Source: Babylonia areolata
Taxonomy: Eukaryota > Mollusca > Gastropoda > Neogastropoda > Buccinidae
Assembly (NCBI RefSeq): GCF_041734735.1
Contig: NC_134883.1
Span: forward strand, 12,815,310-12,879,309
Length of the DNA: 64,000 nucleotides
Direction: 5' to 3'
Positions 1 through 10,624 of the stretch are shown here, in pieces; within the stretch, counting starts at the first letter, position 1; the number at the start of each line of letters is the position of its first letter. The notes beneath the pieces were generated by a model. The model did no database searches and had not been told where the DNA came from. It worked only from the letters and a program-made list of their open reading frames with translations. A program made the translations under genes and the position numbers.

Positions 1-36
1 CGCAGTGACGCCTCCTTGGGTATCTGAACTGAACTG
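1..36 (+). repeat. SINE-2 family 3' tail fragment
   Basis: The window opens inside the conserved 3' tail of a SINE family seen repeatedly here (see 7095-7526 and 35028-35420). The core reads GCAGTGACGCCTCCTTG and is followed by a degenerate CTGAACTGAACTG end. It lies in the last intron of the MAB-21 gene, about 50 bp before the splice acceptor. Confidence 0.7.
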
Positions 37-85
37 TGTGACTCAGTGACCTGAAACTGACGCTGTCTTTTTTCTTTTTTTGCAG

Positions 86-590
86 ACGGTTCCACGGTGA
101 GCCTTACTACGAGAAGGGCGACATCACCTGGAGACCTTGCTTCTCCGGCAGGGAACAGGACCTCCTCCGATCCATCTCCTGCACGGACGGCGGTCTCAGG
201 CTGAAGGCCGTGCACGTCATCTGCCGTCTCCTGTCACGGGACTGGCGTCTCGAGCACTTCACGTGCTACGACGTGCAGACGGCCTTGCTCCACGACATGG
301 ACTTTCATGTGGACTTCTCCCCGCGCTGGCAGCGGGACACACTGGAGTCCTGCGTCAGGTCCGTGCTGAAAACTCTGCTGTACTTCGTGGAGCGGGAGAG
401 GCTGCCGCACTTCGACATGAACCACCTGAACCTGTGGGAGAGCAAGACGCGGCGGCAGCTGAGCCAGGCGCGTGGAGCTCTGTCCAGGTTATTGACCAAT
501 GAGAACGCTTTAGTCAGTTTGGTGCGGAGGGCTCTGGCCGGTGGTGTTTCCTGTCTGCATGGCGTGGACTTTTGGTTTGCTGGGATCTAG
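86..590 (+). CDS. MAB-21 domain protein, terminal coding exon (partial gene)
   Basis: This looks like the last coding exon of a Mab-21 family protein, whose fold is the nucleotidyltransferase fold shared with cGAS. A pyrimidine-rich tract ending TTTTTTTGCAG precedes base 86. The open frame (codons from 87) runs 167 residues to TAG at 588-590. Visible family features are ITWRPCFSGREQDLLRS (the W-x-SFS-x-x-E-x-x-LL signature), the helical stretch LKAVHVICRLLSRDWRLEHF, and TLLYFVERERLPHFDMNHLN followed by LWE, all typical of the C-terminal Mab-21 helical domain. The catalytic half would lie upstream of the window, so I cannot say whether the active-site acidic residues are kept or whether it is mab-21-like proper, a cGAS-like receptor or another Mab21 paralogue. 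The last 20 or so residues look family-unrelated. No canonical AATAAA was seen soon after the stop. Confidence 0.8.
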
Positions 591-803
591 GTCACTGATC
601 TAAATATAGTAGATAGTGAATCTATGTAGATTCAGGGAAACCATTTGTGTGCAGAGACCCAGGCTTTAATGACGTGCAACCTAATGACCTAGAAGAATCT
701 GGTGAACTGTTCTTTTGTGTGGTGTCTCAGTGACTCATCAGAGAGTACAATGGAGAAGACTTGAAGAAGAAGAAGTAAAAATGATCATGATGATCAAAAT
801 GAT

Positions 804-1643
804 AACAAGAGAGGCAGAGCCTTCAAGACACTTGTGATACACTTTTTTTTTTAAATCCAAGCTTTTTATGTATTGAGTATAATGCATTTACTGTTATATT
901 TATATTTTTTATATTCTCTAAACTTGGCACTTTGATCTGATTTTCGACTCAACAAAAGATCTGTCATTATTTTCATTTTTTGTTCAAACAGGAACTTCTT
1001 TTGCTAAGCATGAAAGTTTTGTTTATTGCAAACGTTTTGCTGCAGGCATTAAAACAAGGGAAATTACTCTGCTGGGGGACTTAGTTTGCTTTAAACTGAT
1101 CTTTCTCATCTTAAACATTACATTTTGAAATTATACTCAATACATAAAAAGCTTGGATGTTTTTTAAAAAGTGCATCATAAGTGAGTCTTGAAGGCCTTG
1201 CCTCTCTTGTTTCAAAATGTAATGTTTAAGATGAGAAAGATCAGTTTAAAGCAAATTAACTCCCCCTAGCATTACAGAGTAATTTCCCTTTTTTACTATC
1301 TGCACCAAAACGTTTGCAAAATAAATAAAACTTCCATGCTGAGCAAATGAAGTTCCTGTTTGAACAAAAAATGATAATAATGACTGCTCTAGCTGTTGGG
1401 TCAGAATATCAGATCAAAGTGCCAAGTTTAGAGAATACAAAAAATATAAATATAACAGTAAATGCAGTTTGCATATAATTAGGCTTCATTCTTTTTTCTT
1501 TTTTTTTTGTGCCCATCCCAGAGGCGCAATATTGTTTTAAACAAGATGACTGGAAAGAACTGAATTTTTCCTATTTTTATGCCAAATTTGGTGTCAACTG
1601 ACAAAGTAGTTGCAGAGAAAATGTCAATGTTAAAGTTTACCAC

Positions 1644-1693
<50 letters not shown>

Positions 1694-1750
1694 ACAACCA
1701 AACACCGGGTTAAAACATAGACTCACTTGTTTACACAAGTGAGTCAAAAA
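804..1750. repeat. R1 repeat copy with internal inversion forming a long palindrome
   Basis: R1 is an unclassified interspersed repeat of about 600 bp. It starts AACAAGAGAGGC, has a central AT-rich part and an internal (AC)n run, and ends in a hairpin (GACTCACTT, loop, AAGTGAGTC) followed by an A run. Other copies are at 37095-37700 (plus) and 40635-41265 (minus). Here the first 80 bp are in plus orientation. Bases about 883-1211 are the 5' half in minus orientation, and about 1212-1750 are the rest in plus orientation. The two middle blocks form an inverted repeat with arms of roughly 260 bp. It could be a foldback element or a rearranged copy. Confidence 0.7.
1647..1690. repeat. (CA)n microsatellite inside R1
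   Basis: An uninterrupted AC dinucleotide run just upstream of the R1 3' hairpin. Other R1 copies also carry an AC/GT run at this position, so the repeat family itself appears to spread this microsatellite. Confidence 0.9.
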
Positions 1751-1762
1751 TGATCAAAATAT

Positions 1763-1916
1763 TTTCGATAGGAAAAACAAATAAAACTGCACACAGGAAA
1801 AAATACAAATAAAAATGGGTGGCACTGTAGTGCAGCGAGACGCGCTCTTCCCAGGGAGAGCAGCCCAAATTTCACACAGAGAATTTGGCTGTTGTGATAA
1901 AAAGAAATACAAAAAA
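1763..1916 (+). repeat. SINE-3 family, 3' half
   Basis: Matches the 3' half of the SINE-3 family (complete copies at 32084-32484, 48634-49024 and 61655-62066 on the other strand). The shared blocks are TTTCGATAGGAAAAACAAAT, GGGTGGCACTGTAGTG and CAGGGAGAGCAGCCC, with a 3' end of GATAAAAAGAAATACA then an A run. It abuts the 3' end of the R1 copy, so one may have inserted at the tail of the other. Confidence 0.75.
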
Positions 1917-2000
1917 AAAAAAGCAAAATGATGGTGGTGGTGGTGATGATGTTGATGAAAGCAGAAAAAGCTTTTGTCCGGTTAATGTTCATGTTTTTGT

Positions 2001-2113
2001 TATTGTTTCTGCCTATGCAATTACATACAGACTTTCTATTGTTTCTGCCTATGCAATTACATACAGACTTTCTATTGTTTCTGCCTATGCAATTACATAC
2101 AGACTTTCTATTT
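2001..2113. repeat. 36-bp tandem repeat, about 3 units
   Basis: Three near-identical 36-bp units containing TTTCTGCCTATGCAATTACA. The unit length is a multiple of three, so frames stay open through it, but there is no other sign of coding. Confidence 0.9.
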
Positions 2114-2653
2114 CATTTGACACTGATCCTGCCCAGTCCGATGATTGAAATAATTCTGAAACAATATCAACCAATAAAAACCAGTTATCTGAATAGTTGA
2201 TGCATGCAGCTTCGCCTAAACCGTTAGGGCCAAAATCATTTTCCTTTTTCTTCCCCTCCCCCCCCAACCCCCCTCCCCCATTTCCATATTCTTTCATCTC
2301 TCCCTCTCCACGCTGCACACCTTCCACATGTCAATAATACTAGCCGGACTAACGGCTGATGGACATCGCAAGAAGAAGAAGAAGACTGTGAGTTAGAACC
2401 CCGGGCTCCGAAGCAAAACATTGGCCATTCTAGCTAGCCGCTGTGATGTGATGCCGTTCAGGTGATGTCCGTATGGTGTTATATAAGTACCACCACCACC
2501 ACTACTCCCCCCTTTTTTTTCTTTTTCTTTTTTTCTTGGAGAGTCACATCCCTTCATTTACCGTTGACACCAGTTGTGTGCAGGGTCCCTGGAGGTAAGT
2601 TGGCATTATCTCCAAACTGACAAGGAGACGGCCACTGCAGAACAGTATAGCAA
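2114..2653. other. Intergenic DNA, no gene seen
   Basis: Contains C-rich and CT-rich low-complexity stretches (about 2250-2320 and 2505-2540) and a short AAGAAGAAGAAG run like SINE-1 tails. I see no coding signal. Confidence 0.5.
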
Positions 2654-2905
2654 GTCCTATTTTAGCATCCTAAATTCAGGAACCTATTTTACCGCATTTT
2701 TGTGCATGTATGAAACGATAATACCATTGGTATATGTAGTAACCCATTTTCAGTGGATTTTGACTTTTATTTTGTACGTTATTTCACTCAGTTTTGATGC
2801 GGATTCTAACGTGCAACCATCATGCTTTTTTCCGATTTTTGGTCCCACAAACCATGGAAAGGTAGTAACCAATAGGTGCAATAATTTAGGGCGCTAAAAT
2901 AGGAC
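2654..2905. mobile_element. Candidate MITE with inverted ends
   Basis: The left end GTCCTATTTTAGC(A)TCCTAAAT is mirrored by the right end (reverse complement GTCCTATTTTAGCGCCCTAAAT). About 20 of 22 positions match over 252 bp. No clear target duplication is visible, so the superfamily is not assigned. It is a non-autonomous DNA transposon candidate because no ORF lies between the ends. Confidence 0.5.
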
Positions 2906-3103
2906 ATTACCTACTCTGGGATTTATAGGTAAACCTACGATGGAAAGGTGCACGATGTTCGTTCAAGAAGGGACTCAGTTGAAGCGACAAAGATCAGCAA
3001 CTGATATTACCTGACGGTTTGTTTTCCCTTGGGGGGTTTAGGACTGACTTCAAATTAAAACTGATCGAAGCTGTGTTCTTTATTTCTTTATACAGTTTAA
3101 CAC

Positions 3104-3469
3104 AATAGACCATTGGAGAGTTCCGCGGCCATCTTGCATCTTGCGCATGTGCATCTAACTTTTACTCTAAATTCGAGCAATGCCAAAGGCGATCGACATG
3201 GACAAAAGAAGCAAACATGTGCTGTCCTCCACTTCTTCAGATGATAGCCTCCATTGCTACAACCAAACTCTGTTAATGAAGTGCCATCGTATGAACACAT
3301 AAAAATGAGAAAAAAAATTGAAAAATGAAGCCTGCTGTTTCGCACGTTCTGCCACTCTCGATCGCCTTTGTTTGCACGAAATTTCGGAGAGCCAATAAGC
3401 TTCGAGAGCGCAAATCATGTGACGCGCCTCTACAAGTCATGCATGCACGGAACTCTCCAGCGGTCTATT
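3104..3469. mobile_element. Candidate MITE with 22-bp terminal inverted repeats
   Basis: The left end AATAGACCATTGGAGAGTTC is mirrored at the right end by the reverse complement AATAGACCGCTGGAGAGTTC. A second inner pair, AAAGGCGATCGA near 3186 and TCGATCGCCTTT near 3358, continues the symmetry. The span is 366 bp without a transposase frame. Target-site duplication is unclear. Confidence 0.6.
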
Positions 3470-4445
3470 ATCCCCCCTCCCCCAGCCCCCTGAGTCGTCA
3501 TCCGTCGACATCTTGTGAACAAAACAAAATACTCTGACGAGACATCGGATGTCATCATTGTAATAGTACAGTTTGCATGTGTGTGTGCGCGCGCGTGCGT
3601 GTGTGTGTGTGTGTGTGTGCGTGTGTGTGTGAGAGAGTGTTTGTTAACTGGGATTCACTTCAGTGTCAATCATAATCAAATGTTTGGTCAATGTTTTTTG
3701 AATGGCTGAAATCCTTGGACGACGGCCCCATTGAGTCATTGCTAAATGTGTGTTTCATATCAACCAGGTGGTTGAAAGACTCTTATAATTGGTCTTTCCA
3801 GTTGTGAGGTGAATCATTGCCTAACTGTCGCTGATTGATGATGAGGTGGTTTCCCTGTGAATGATTTCTGACGTTTATGTTTAAATTTTACTGGGTTGTG
3901 AAAAGACTACGATCCGATATAAATCATTGTTGTTGTTTTTCCTGTTACTTATCACTGATAGTTGAATAGTAACGTTTCATCGATGTAGATCTCACAAATA
4001 TACCTACACTTTGGAACAGGCTTTTAAAAGTAAACTCGCAACCCTCTTCTTTAATTTGAAAAAAAAAATAAAATAAAGCGAATAGTTATCCGAAATTTGG
4101 TCTTGCAACCAAGAGTCTTGAAGTAAATGCTAACGTGGTGATAGCCTCGAGATGGCCTTAGTGGTCGGCGAGGCTCAACGAACGATGATTTGAATTGATT
4201 TGCAAACAAGAGCACATTGATAATGCTTTTGCCTGATTATGCATGAATGCGGAAGGTCGAGTCGGTTTTGACTTTGGGAGGTTTTTCTCAGCATAACATT
4301 TTCATCGCCAAAATCTGCAGGAAAATGTAGATTTGTCCAGCGGCGACGCATTAGCGGCTAGGACCAACATGTCAGTTTTTGTCAATCGTTTCAAACAAGT
4401 ATGGGCGCCTTATTGTTTATGGTTAAAACAGTCATAAATGATTTG
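3470..4445. other. Intergenic DNA with GT microsatellite
   Basis: Holds a GT/GC-rich microsatellite at about 3579-3632 and a short SINE-like tail at 4139-4206 (GATGGCCTTAGTGGTCGGC followed by GATTT-type repeats, compare 38305-38525). Otherwise unremarkable and without a supported gene. Confidence 0.5.
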
Positions 4446-4740
4446 TTTTACACGGGGCGTGCAGCGGTGGCCTAATAGTAATGTGCCTGACTAGTAACTG
4501 AATGTTCAAGGGTTCGAGTCCGTTCACAGACTGGCATTTTTACTTACCCTTCCACTGGACATTGAGTAGAGGTCTGGGCGCTAATTCGGATCACACGATA
4601 AATCGAAGTCCTGTGTGCAGCATGCACTGAGTGCGCACGTAAAATAACCCACGGCAACAAAAGGGTTGTCCCTGACAAATTCTGTTGAAAAATTCACTTT
4701 GGTAGTCATGGTAGTCAATCAAATCCACTTGGACTGAGAA
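4446..4740 (+). repeat. SINE-3 family, tRNA-like head and body
   Basis: The head carries degenerate RNA polymerase III boxes (box A-like GCGGTGGCCTAATAGTAA, box B-like GGGTTCGAGTCC). The body matches SINE-3: GTGTGCAGCATGCACTGAGTGCGCACGTAAA, here broken up as GTGCAGCATGCAC and GCGCACGTAAAA, followed by CGGCAACAAAAGGGTTGT. The 3' half is missing or diverged after about 4700. Confidence 0.7.
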
Positions 4741-4775
4741 AGAATACAACAAACAGACGCTGTCAGTCATGCTCG

Positions 4776-4935
4776 ATTCCCCTCCCCCCCCCCCCCCCCC
4801 CCCCCCACTCCCTCCTCCCTTGCTCAACAGCCCCAACCCCCAACCATACACCATCCCGTCACCACTCAACTCACTAAAAAAAAAAAAAAAAAAAAAAATT
4901 ATATATATATATATATATTGGGGGGGGGGGGGGCG
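4776..4935. repeat. Stacked homopolymer and AT-dinucleotide tract
   Basis: A poly-C run (about 4781-4807), a 20-plus A run (about 4876-4898), an (AT)n run (about 4899-4918) and a G run (about 4920-4933) lie within 160 bp. Frames open across it are compositional artefacts. Confidence 0.9.
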
Positions 4936-5896
4936 CAGCACTCGCACTCTCCTTGTGGAATCCAGCTTGAATTTTACAGTCAGGGAAATATGATGTAACA
5001 AAAAGTAATACAGCGCAATACAGTACAATACAATACGATCCTGCGTCGTATCTCGTGTCATGATCCGAGGTGATGTACCAATTTCAAGTCATGTATTGCT
5101 ACAACAACAATATAAAGATGTATCAGTTTCGAGGAACTGAACATTGAGTTTGAATGTGGATGGCAATTTTGACAGTAGCATGCGATTTTTATTTGGCGTG
5201 TCCAGTTATTGCAGTACCCGATGCACAAGGAGACATTCCTTTCCATAATGACCAGTCTTATCAAACCTTCAATAAATAGTAATAATTACTTTCTTTTTCT
5301 CTTTGATACTTTGCTGGGTTTGCTTTCGTGCTCAGTGTATGTGCGTACTCGTTGTTTGGATCCAAAGGTGTGTGTTGTGTGTGTTGTGTGTGTGTGTGTG
5401 TTCGTGCGTCACGTGTAAGGCCTACATCTGTCTCTCCATGTCATGTGTGCCCATCCAATACAATATACTGTCAATGAAATCACCAGGAACTTCTGTTTTC
5501 CCACCACTGCTACCGCATGTAAAGTTTGATTTATCTGTTTATGGTTAGTCTTGAGACGACCCTATTTCATACATGCACACACCGTGACAAAAACACACGT
5601 GCACGCGCGTATACACTCACACTGCATACACACACGAGCCCCCCCACCCCCACACCTCCTCCCGTCCCCCCTCTCCCCCTCCCACACACACATGATTTGT
5701 AGACTGAAGGAGGGTGGCTGGAGACATCCTCAAAGTCAGTGACACGCCACAACCCCGACCCCCTAAACATAACGCATTCTGTAACGAGAGCATGGAATCA
5801 TTCATGCACTCACGAGTATGCGAGTGCGTGTGCATATGCGTGTACGACATCGTCACCCGCAATTGTAAGTTATTGCGCGCTCGCGCGCACGTGTGT

Positions 5897-5954
<58 letters not shown>

Positions 5955-6015
5955 TGTTTATTGTAAAACGCTTTGAAAAGCAGAAAGGGAAAGCAGGCGG
6001 AGGATGAAACCTTTC
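4936..6015. other. Intergenic DNA rich in AC/GT microsatellites
   Basis: Carries GT runs at about 5370-5402 and 5886-5953, an AC/C-rich stretch at 5560-5695, and no recognisable gene. Long frames here encode only alternating Cys-Val or His-Thr and are rejected as coding. Confidence 0.6.
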
Positions 6016-6019
6016 CCAA

Positions 6020-6380
6020 CGGCTGTGAAGGCGGAAGAGGATGACCAAAGGGCATGAGGAGCTCTTATCCTTGGCTGGAAGTCCTCATAGGAGACGGAAC
6101 TCCGAAGAAAAAACCTGCACCTGCCGAGACCGTCCTACACGTGGCAGTATCTGCACCTGTGGGACTGTGAGCGTCAGTAGGCGAGAGAGTGGGGAAGGGA
6201 CTGCACAACTCCTCTTCACTAAAAAGTCACCTGTGCTGGTCAGGCAACCAGGCTAATGTCGGAACGACGAGCTAGCCCTTCAACACCCTCTGGAGACGTT
6301 TTCCCTTGCAACATCTGTGGGAAGTGCTGTGCATCCAGAATCGGCCTCTTCTCCCATATGAGGACACACACCGACAGATA
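6020..6380 (+). mobile_element. Probable LINE 3' fragment with C2H2 motif
   Basis: The frame at 6256-6375 encodes FPCNICGKCCASRIGLFSHM followed by RTH, a C-x2-C-x12-H-x3-H finger with the SRIGLxSHxR wording. I associate that wording with the C-terminus of reverse-transcriptase proteins of some LINEs rather than with host zinc-finger genes. Upstream, a Cys-rich stretch (KTCTCRDRP and SICTCG) is compatible with the same protein in another frame. It is degraded and has no other domain. It could instead be a stray host C2H2 exon, but the lack of splice sites argues against that. Confidence 0.4.
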
Positions 6381-6509
6381 TGCCTGCCTGCCTACTCATC
6401 CGTCGGTCCGACGGGAGACTCCATCATCAAAGCGCTTTGAGTTCCCTTTCAGAGAGGAAAGCGCTCAACAAGTATCCAGTATTACGATTACAAAGATCAC
6501 AGTCTACAG

Positions 6510-6868
6510 ACCGATTTCGTATGTACACAAGTGGGCTTATATGCGTACGACCGTTTTTACCCCGCCATGTAGGCAGCCATACTCAGGCTCTGTTTTCGGG
6601 GATATGCATCCGAGCATGTTCTTGTTTCCATAACCCACCGAACGCTGACATGGATTACAGGATCTTTAACGAGCGTATTTGATCTTCTGATTGCGTATAC
6701 ACACGAAGGGGTTCAGGCACAAGCAGGTCTGCACACATCAGTGTTGACCTGGGAGATCGGTAAAATCTCCACCCTTTACCCACCAGGCACCGTTACCGAG
6801 ATTCGAACCCGGGACTCTCAGATTGAAAGTCCAGCGCTATAACCACTCGGCTATGGCGCCCGTCATTG
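6510..6868 (-). repeat. SINE-1 family, near full-length copy (tRNA-derived)
   Basis: Read on the minus strand it begins with a tRNA-like head (GCCGAGTGGTTATAGCGC is box A, GGGTTCGAATCTCGG is box B). It then runs through the SINE-1 body (GGGTAAAGGGTGGAGATTTT, GATCAAATACGC, GGGTTATGGAAACAAGAACA, GGCTGCCTACATGGCGGGGT) to the AAGCCCACTTGTGTACATAC tail region. It is the same family as the copies at 13158, 34100, 38626 and 49359. Confidence 0.9.
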
Positions 6869-6980
6869 GCAGAGAAAAGTCTGGAAACATATTTGCCAAC
6901 TTTTTTTTTTTTCAGCTGTGAATAACATGAAAACATTAAGCTCAAACTGAAATTGACTTGTCCCCGCACGCGCGCGCGCT

Positions 6981-6982
<2 letters not shown>

Positions 6983-7044
<62 letters not shown>
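6983..7044. repeat. (CA)n microsatellite
   Basis: About 30 uninterrupted CA units, flanked by a CGCGCGCG stretch on the left. Confidence 0.95.
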
Positions 7045-7047
<3 letters not shown>

Positions 7048-7094
7048 GAACATCTTGGGTGGCCGACCATGCAGGACCGAAGAAAGACTGAGCA

Positions 7095-7526
7095 ATGCTT
7101 CAGTTTCAGTTTTGTTTCTCAAGGAGGCGTCACTGCATTCAAACTCAATCAACGTTCGCTGCACCACATCTGCAAGGCAGATGCCTGACCCAGCAGCATA
7201 ACCCAACGCGCTTTATCGGGCCTTCAGTGCACGCATGTATGTTCATCTTCGACTACCTGTCACAGTGAATTTCTACTATAGAATTTTACCACACTTAGTG
7301 ACATTGTTCAGTTGCTATGGGTTCTTTTTAATCCGGTGTGCCACGTGTGTATTGCACACGGGACCTCGGTTCTCAGTGCCTCATCCGAATGACCGAACAG
7401 ACGCAGTTTAGCATTCCAATCAAACTTGGGAGAAAGGTTGAGACGTGGCCAGGAATCGAACCCAGACCCTCACGGACACTGTATTGGTAGACTCTAGAAA
7501 AGCATCTTGACCATTCTGCCAGGAAT
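7095..7526 (-). repeat. SINE-2 family, full-length reference copy
   Basis: On the minus strand the head is a degenerate tRNA (TGGCAGAATGGTCAAGATGC near 7526, box B GGTTCGATTCCTGGCC near 7455). A body follows with GGATGAGGCACTGAGAACCG and GGTAAAATTCTATAGTAG. The 3' tail module is GGCATCTGCCTTGCAGATG, GCAGTGACGCCTCCTTGAG and a CTGAAA-type end. The tail module alone recurs at 1-36, 11181, 15042, 35281 and 36841. Confidence 0.8.
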
Positions 7527-8402
7527 AGAAAGGAAGGAAAGCCAAGCTCCATATGTTATGAAGGCTGTGGGACAACAGATGACTGATGGAAATTACCATC
7601 CCAGTGAGTGGACACATGTCTTTACTGATGGGTCCTCAGACGGAGCAGTAAACAACGGAGGAGCAGGAGTTTTCATCCAACACACAAATGGAAAACTCTC
7701 ACAAGAAACATTTCCCACTGCAAAAATCTTCAACTACAGAGCAGACACAAGCGCTCTCCTCCATGCAGCAAAAACCCTTGCTGAATCAGCCAGACCACCA
7801 CCCAATATCGTCGTCTTCACTGACTGCAAATATGTGCTAGAAGCGCTGCAAAACAAAGTGACCAACAGCAAGTGTCTCTACAAAAGACCCTACATGACCT
7901 CTCACGAGTGTCTACCATCACACTGCAGTGGATTCCATCCCACTGCGGGATCACTGGGAATGAAAAAGTTGATGTTCTGTCAAAAGTGGGAAGCAAAATG
8001 GAGCAGTTCAGTCACCCAGTGACGTAAAGAGGCAAAAACCATCATCCACAGCCAGTACCGAAGGAAGAGAAGGCCGAACGCTGACAAAGGGACAGATGCG
8101 ATCCACAGAATCCAGCGACACCAGCAAACAATCCTCTTCAGACTTCGTTCAGGCGACGGACTGCAGGCTTTTGAGTCATCTGAGCCGAATGAAAATATCT
8201 CACACCGATGAATGTCCCTGTGGCACAGGTACACAAACCCCAGAACATAAAAAAAATATTTTCCACTGCCCCACTTATGAGGATCTACGACGCCAGTTCT
8301 GGCCCGAGGGAGTAGAGCTACAGGCACAGCTTTGGGGTGACCAGACTGACCTGGAGAAAACTGTGGGCTTCGTCAGGGCGACGAAGCTTCAAGTCTGACG
8401 CA
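7527..8402 (+). mobile_element. Degenerate LINE ORF2 3' end with RNase H domain
   Basis: The frame from about 7507 encodes an RNase H domain: FTDGSSDGAVNNGGAGVF, then NYRADTSALLHAAKTLAE (second acidic position D instead of the usual E), then VVFTDCKYVLEAL. After a frame change, residues like IPSHCGITGNEKVD and a zinc-knuckle block (CPCGTGTQTPEH, FHCPTYEDLR) follow near 8210-8290. RNase H downstream of the reverse transcriptase is typical of I-group LINEs. The reverse transcriptase part is absent, and at least two frame changes (about 7905 and 8030-8150) show it is dead. Confidence 0.75.
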
Positions 8403-9284
8403 TCCCAACAATATCGAACACTGAACGAACCCGGGTGTGGCCGTGTATGGGGGAATCTAAATGAGCGGCGTGGGAGTAATGCCACTGAAATGGTGCAGAT
8501 GATGGGGCAGCAAAAAAAAAAAAAAAGAACGCTGAAGAAGAAGAAGACCATTCTGCCACCTTTCCACTTCCCCCTCAGTCTTCACTAGAAGATCCACGGA
8601 CGTTGTCAAGTCAAGTCCACGTGAAGCACAACAAGCTGCAGCCTGTTATAACTCGGTGCCGAAGACGACTGACATGCGAGCAGTCCGGCGGAACGGACTG
8701 ACCCAGTGCAGGAGAGACCACCGACGCTTCTCCTTTTGCTCGCGGCGCAACACCAATGAAAGGAACACCGTTATCACTGCGGCCTCCACCATCATCACTC
8801 TTAAAGCCTGAACCGGACTATAAATGGCGGGCGATTTGAATCAAGCCAGTTTCTCACCAGAGTCTGACACTGTGACGTCGGTGAAGGTTTATTCAAAATA
8901 AAAGCCTAATAAAGCTACGGTTTGGCTTCATTTATGGCAGAGAGCGAGATTTGCCTAGCAGCTTCCAATCTAGACCTGAATTGACTTTGGAAAGTACAAA
9001 ATGTGTCAGCTACACGTAATACAAAATTTGAATGCAGAGAAAAGGGGCGCAACCGAAACCTTGCTCTCGGGAGTTAAGACTTTAACAGCGCCAGCATCCT
9101 ACTACCAGGACTCAGTGGAGTACTGAGACTGTAGTCAGTACAACCTGCCAGACAGTTGTCCTTAGTCCAGCCCCTCTCCGACCACCCTGCCACCATCCAT
9201 GCGGCCTATCCAAGAACCCAAATGTTATATGTCTGTCTGAGTGTGTATGCCAGTGTGCGTACCTGGAATGTGATTGAAGATGAC
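8403..9284. other. Intergenic DNA, possible LINE 3' UTR then unique sequence
   Basis: The first 110 bp (to an A-rich GAAGAAGAAG end near 8550) probably belong to the LINE 3' end. The remaining sequence shows no repeat I recognise, no long frame and no splice-bounded exon. Confidence 0.4.
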
Positions 9285-9385
9285 AGGAAATGAATGATCA
9301 GCCGCCGCGCGGGGCGCCCATTGGAAGCCGTCAGTCCGCTCTACCGGAGATTAGAAAAGAGAGATAAACCACTCGCGGCAGGCCC
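9285..9385. repeat. SINE-6-like chimeric fragment
   Basis: Bases 9290-9345 resemble the SINE-6 head (compare 15945-16000). Bases 9345-9380 (CCGGAGATTAGAAAAGAGAG) are the reverse complement of 10692-10735. The two pieces are in opposite orientation, suggesting a rearranged or 5'-inverted insertion. Confidence 0.45.
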
Positions 9386-10039
9386 TTTCTTACTGTCTAT
9401 AACAGTGCTGAAGCCGTTTTGGGGCACACACGCAGTGCGGAAGGGTGGGGGTAAATCACCCTCTCCTTCCCCACCTGAAGGAAACTGGTCCGTTCTGACG
9501 GTTCAGCTGCAGTAAAGCGAAAGTTAAGTTATGCCTGGAATTTCAGTAAGATTCGCTGTATACAATGAAAACCGATTCATTTTTGCTTGGTTTTTAGCAT
9601 GTTTGCATCTGCTTGAATGTAGATAATATAAAAAGAAAATAAAGCAGCTCCCCCCACCACCAACTCCCCCCCCCCACCCCCCCACCCCCCCAGCGCAATG
9701 TTGCACATGAGAGAGACAGTTATAAATTATTGAACTGCGTTTTCGTAACGCTACTTTTTCTTCACACTTTCTGGTTTACATCACCATTTCTTCAACAACA
9801 ACAAAATATATATCAAAACATAAAACACATTCAGCTCTGTCTCTCTTCTAACATCTGTCTATACATACATACATGCATACATGAATACATACATACATAA
9901 TTTCATATAGATCTATCAGTATGTAAATCTATCTATATGTACATAATCATATATATAATTCATATATATACGAACGCTTCATGTTGCCCGAGCAGACCGT
10001 TGTATTGTGCTCCGTCTATCTCTAAGTCTCTGTCTCTGT
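9386..10039. other. Intergenic low-complexity DNA
   Basis: Contains C-rich stretches (9650-9692), ATACATAC and ATCTATCT tetranucleotide tracts (9860-9930), AT-rich dinucleotide sequence (9940-9970) and a CT run (10028-10055). No gene is supported. Confidence 0.5.
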
Positions 10040-10620
10040 CTCTCTCTCTCTCTCGGGAGTTTTACATGGCTGTTAAAAGCATCTACGATTCTGTACTTGT
10101 ATGTGTTCGTGACAAAGGTATTTATTCAGACTTTTTTCAGTGTCCAAGAGGGGTTAAACAAGGTTGTATGCTAAGCTCACAGCTGTTTTCCTTTTTCATC
10201 GGTGAATTGGCAGTGGAGTTATCAAAGAAGGGGAGACATGGAATACAAATGATACCTGGCGCAGCAGATTTGCTCTTAATGCTACTTGCTGATGATGTTG
10301 TTCTCTTGTCTGACACACCCATAGGGTTACAAAATCAATTAAATGTCCTTAAGCAAGAAACAGACTACAACAAACAGTGAATCTCGATAAGACCAATATT
10401 ATAGTTTTCCGCAATGGAGGTCATCTTTCGACTCGTGAAAAATGGTGCTGTGGTGATAGGGAAATAAAAGTAACCAATACATATAAATATTTAGGAATGT
10501 TATTCACAACAAAATTGAGTTTGACATCTGCGTGGGATGAAGCAAACAGAAAAGGGAAAAAAGGTGTAATCCAAATTATAAAATCACTCAGGAGACTGCG
10601 TTCGACTGACGCTTTCCTTT
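10040..10620 (+). mobile_element. LINE reverse transcriptase fragment
   Basis: Encodes reverse-transcriptase motifs in order: QCPRGVKQGCMLSSQLFSFF (finger/palm), then LLADDVVLLSDTP with the catalytic ADD box, then, after a frame change near 10375, LDKTNIIVFRNGG and NTYKYLGMLFTTKLS (thumb region, typical YLG motif). Only about 190 residues remain of an ORF2 that would be around 900-1000, so it is a 5'- and 3'-truncated LINE. The ADD box and the KYLG motif point to a CR1/RTE-like non-LTR element rather than a retrovirus-like one. Confidence 0.85.
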
Positions 10621-10624
10621 CGTT

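Noticed and set aside
5870-6055. Long frames of Cys-Val or His-Thr repeats (also near 6953-7206, 11685-11978, 26475-26911, 53543-53785)
   Set aside because: They are translations of CA/GT microsatellites and have no splice sites or domains.
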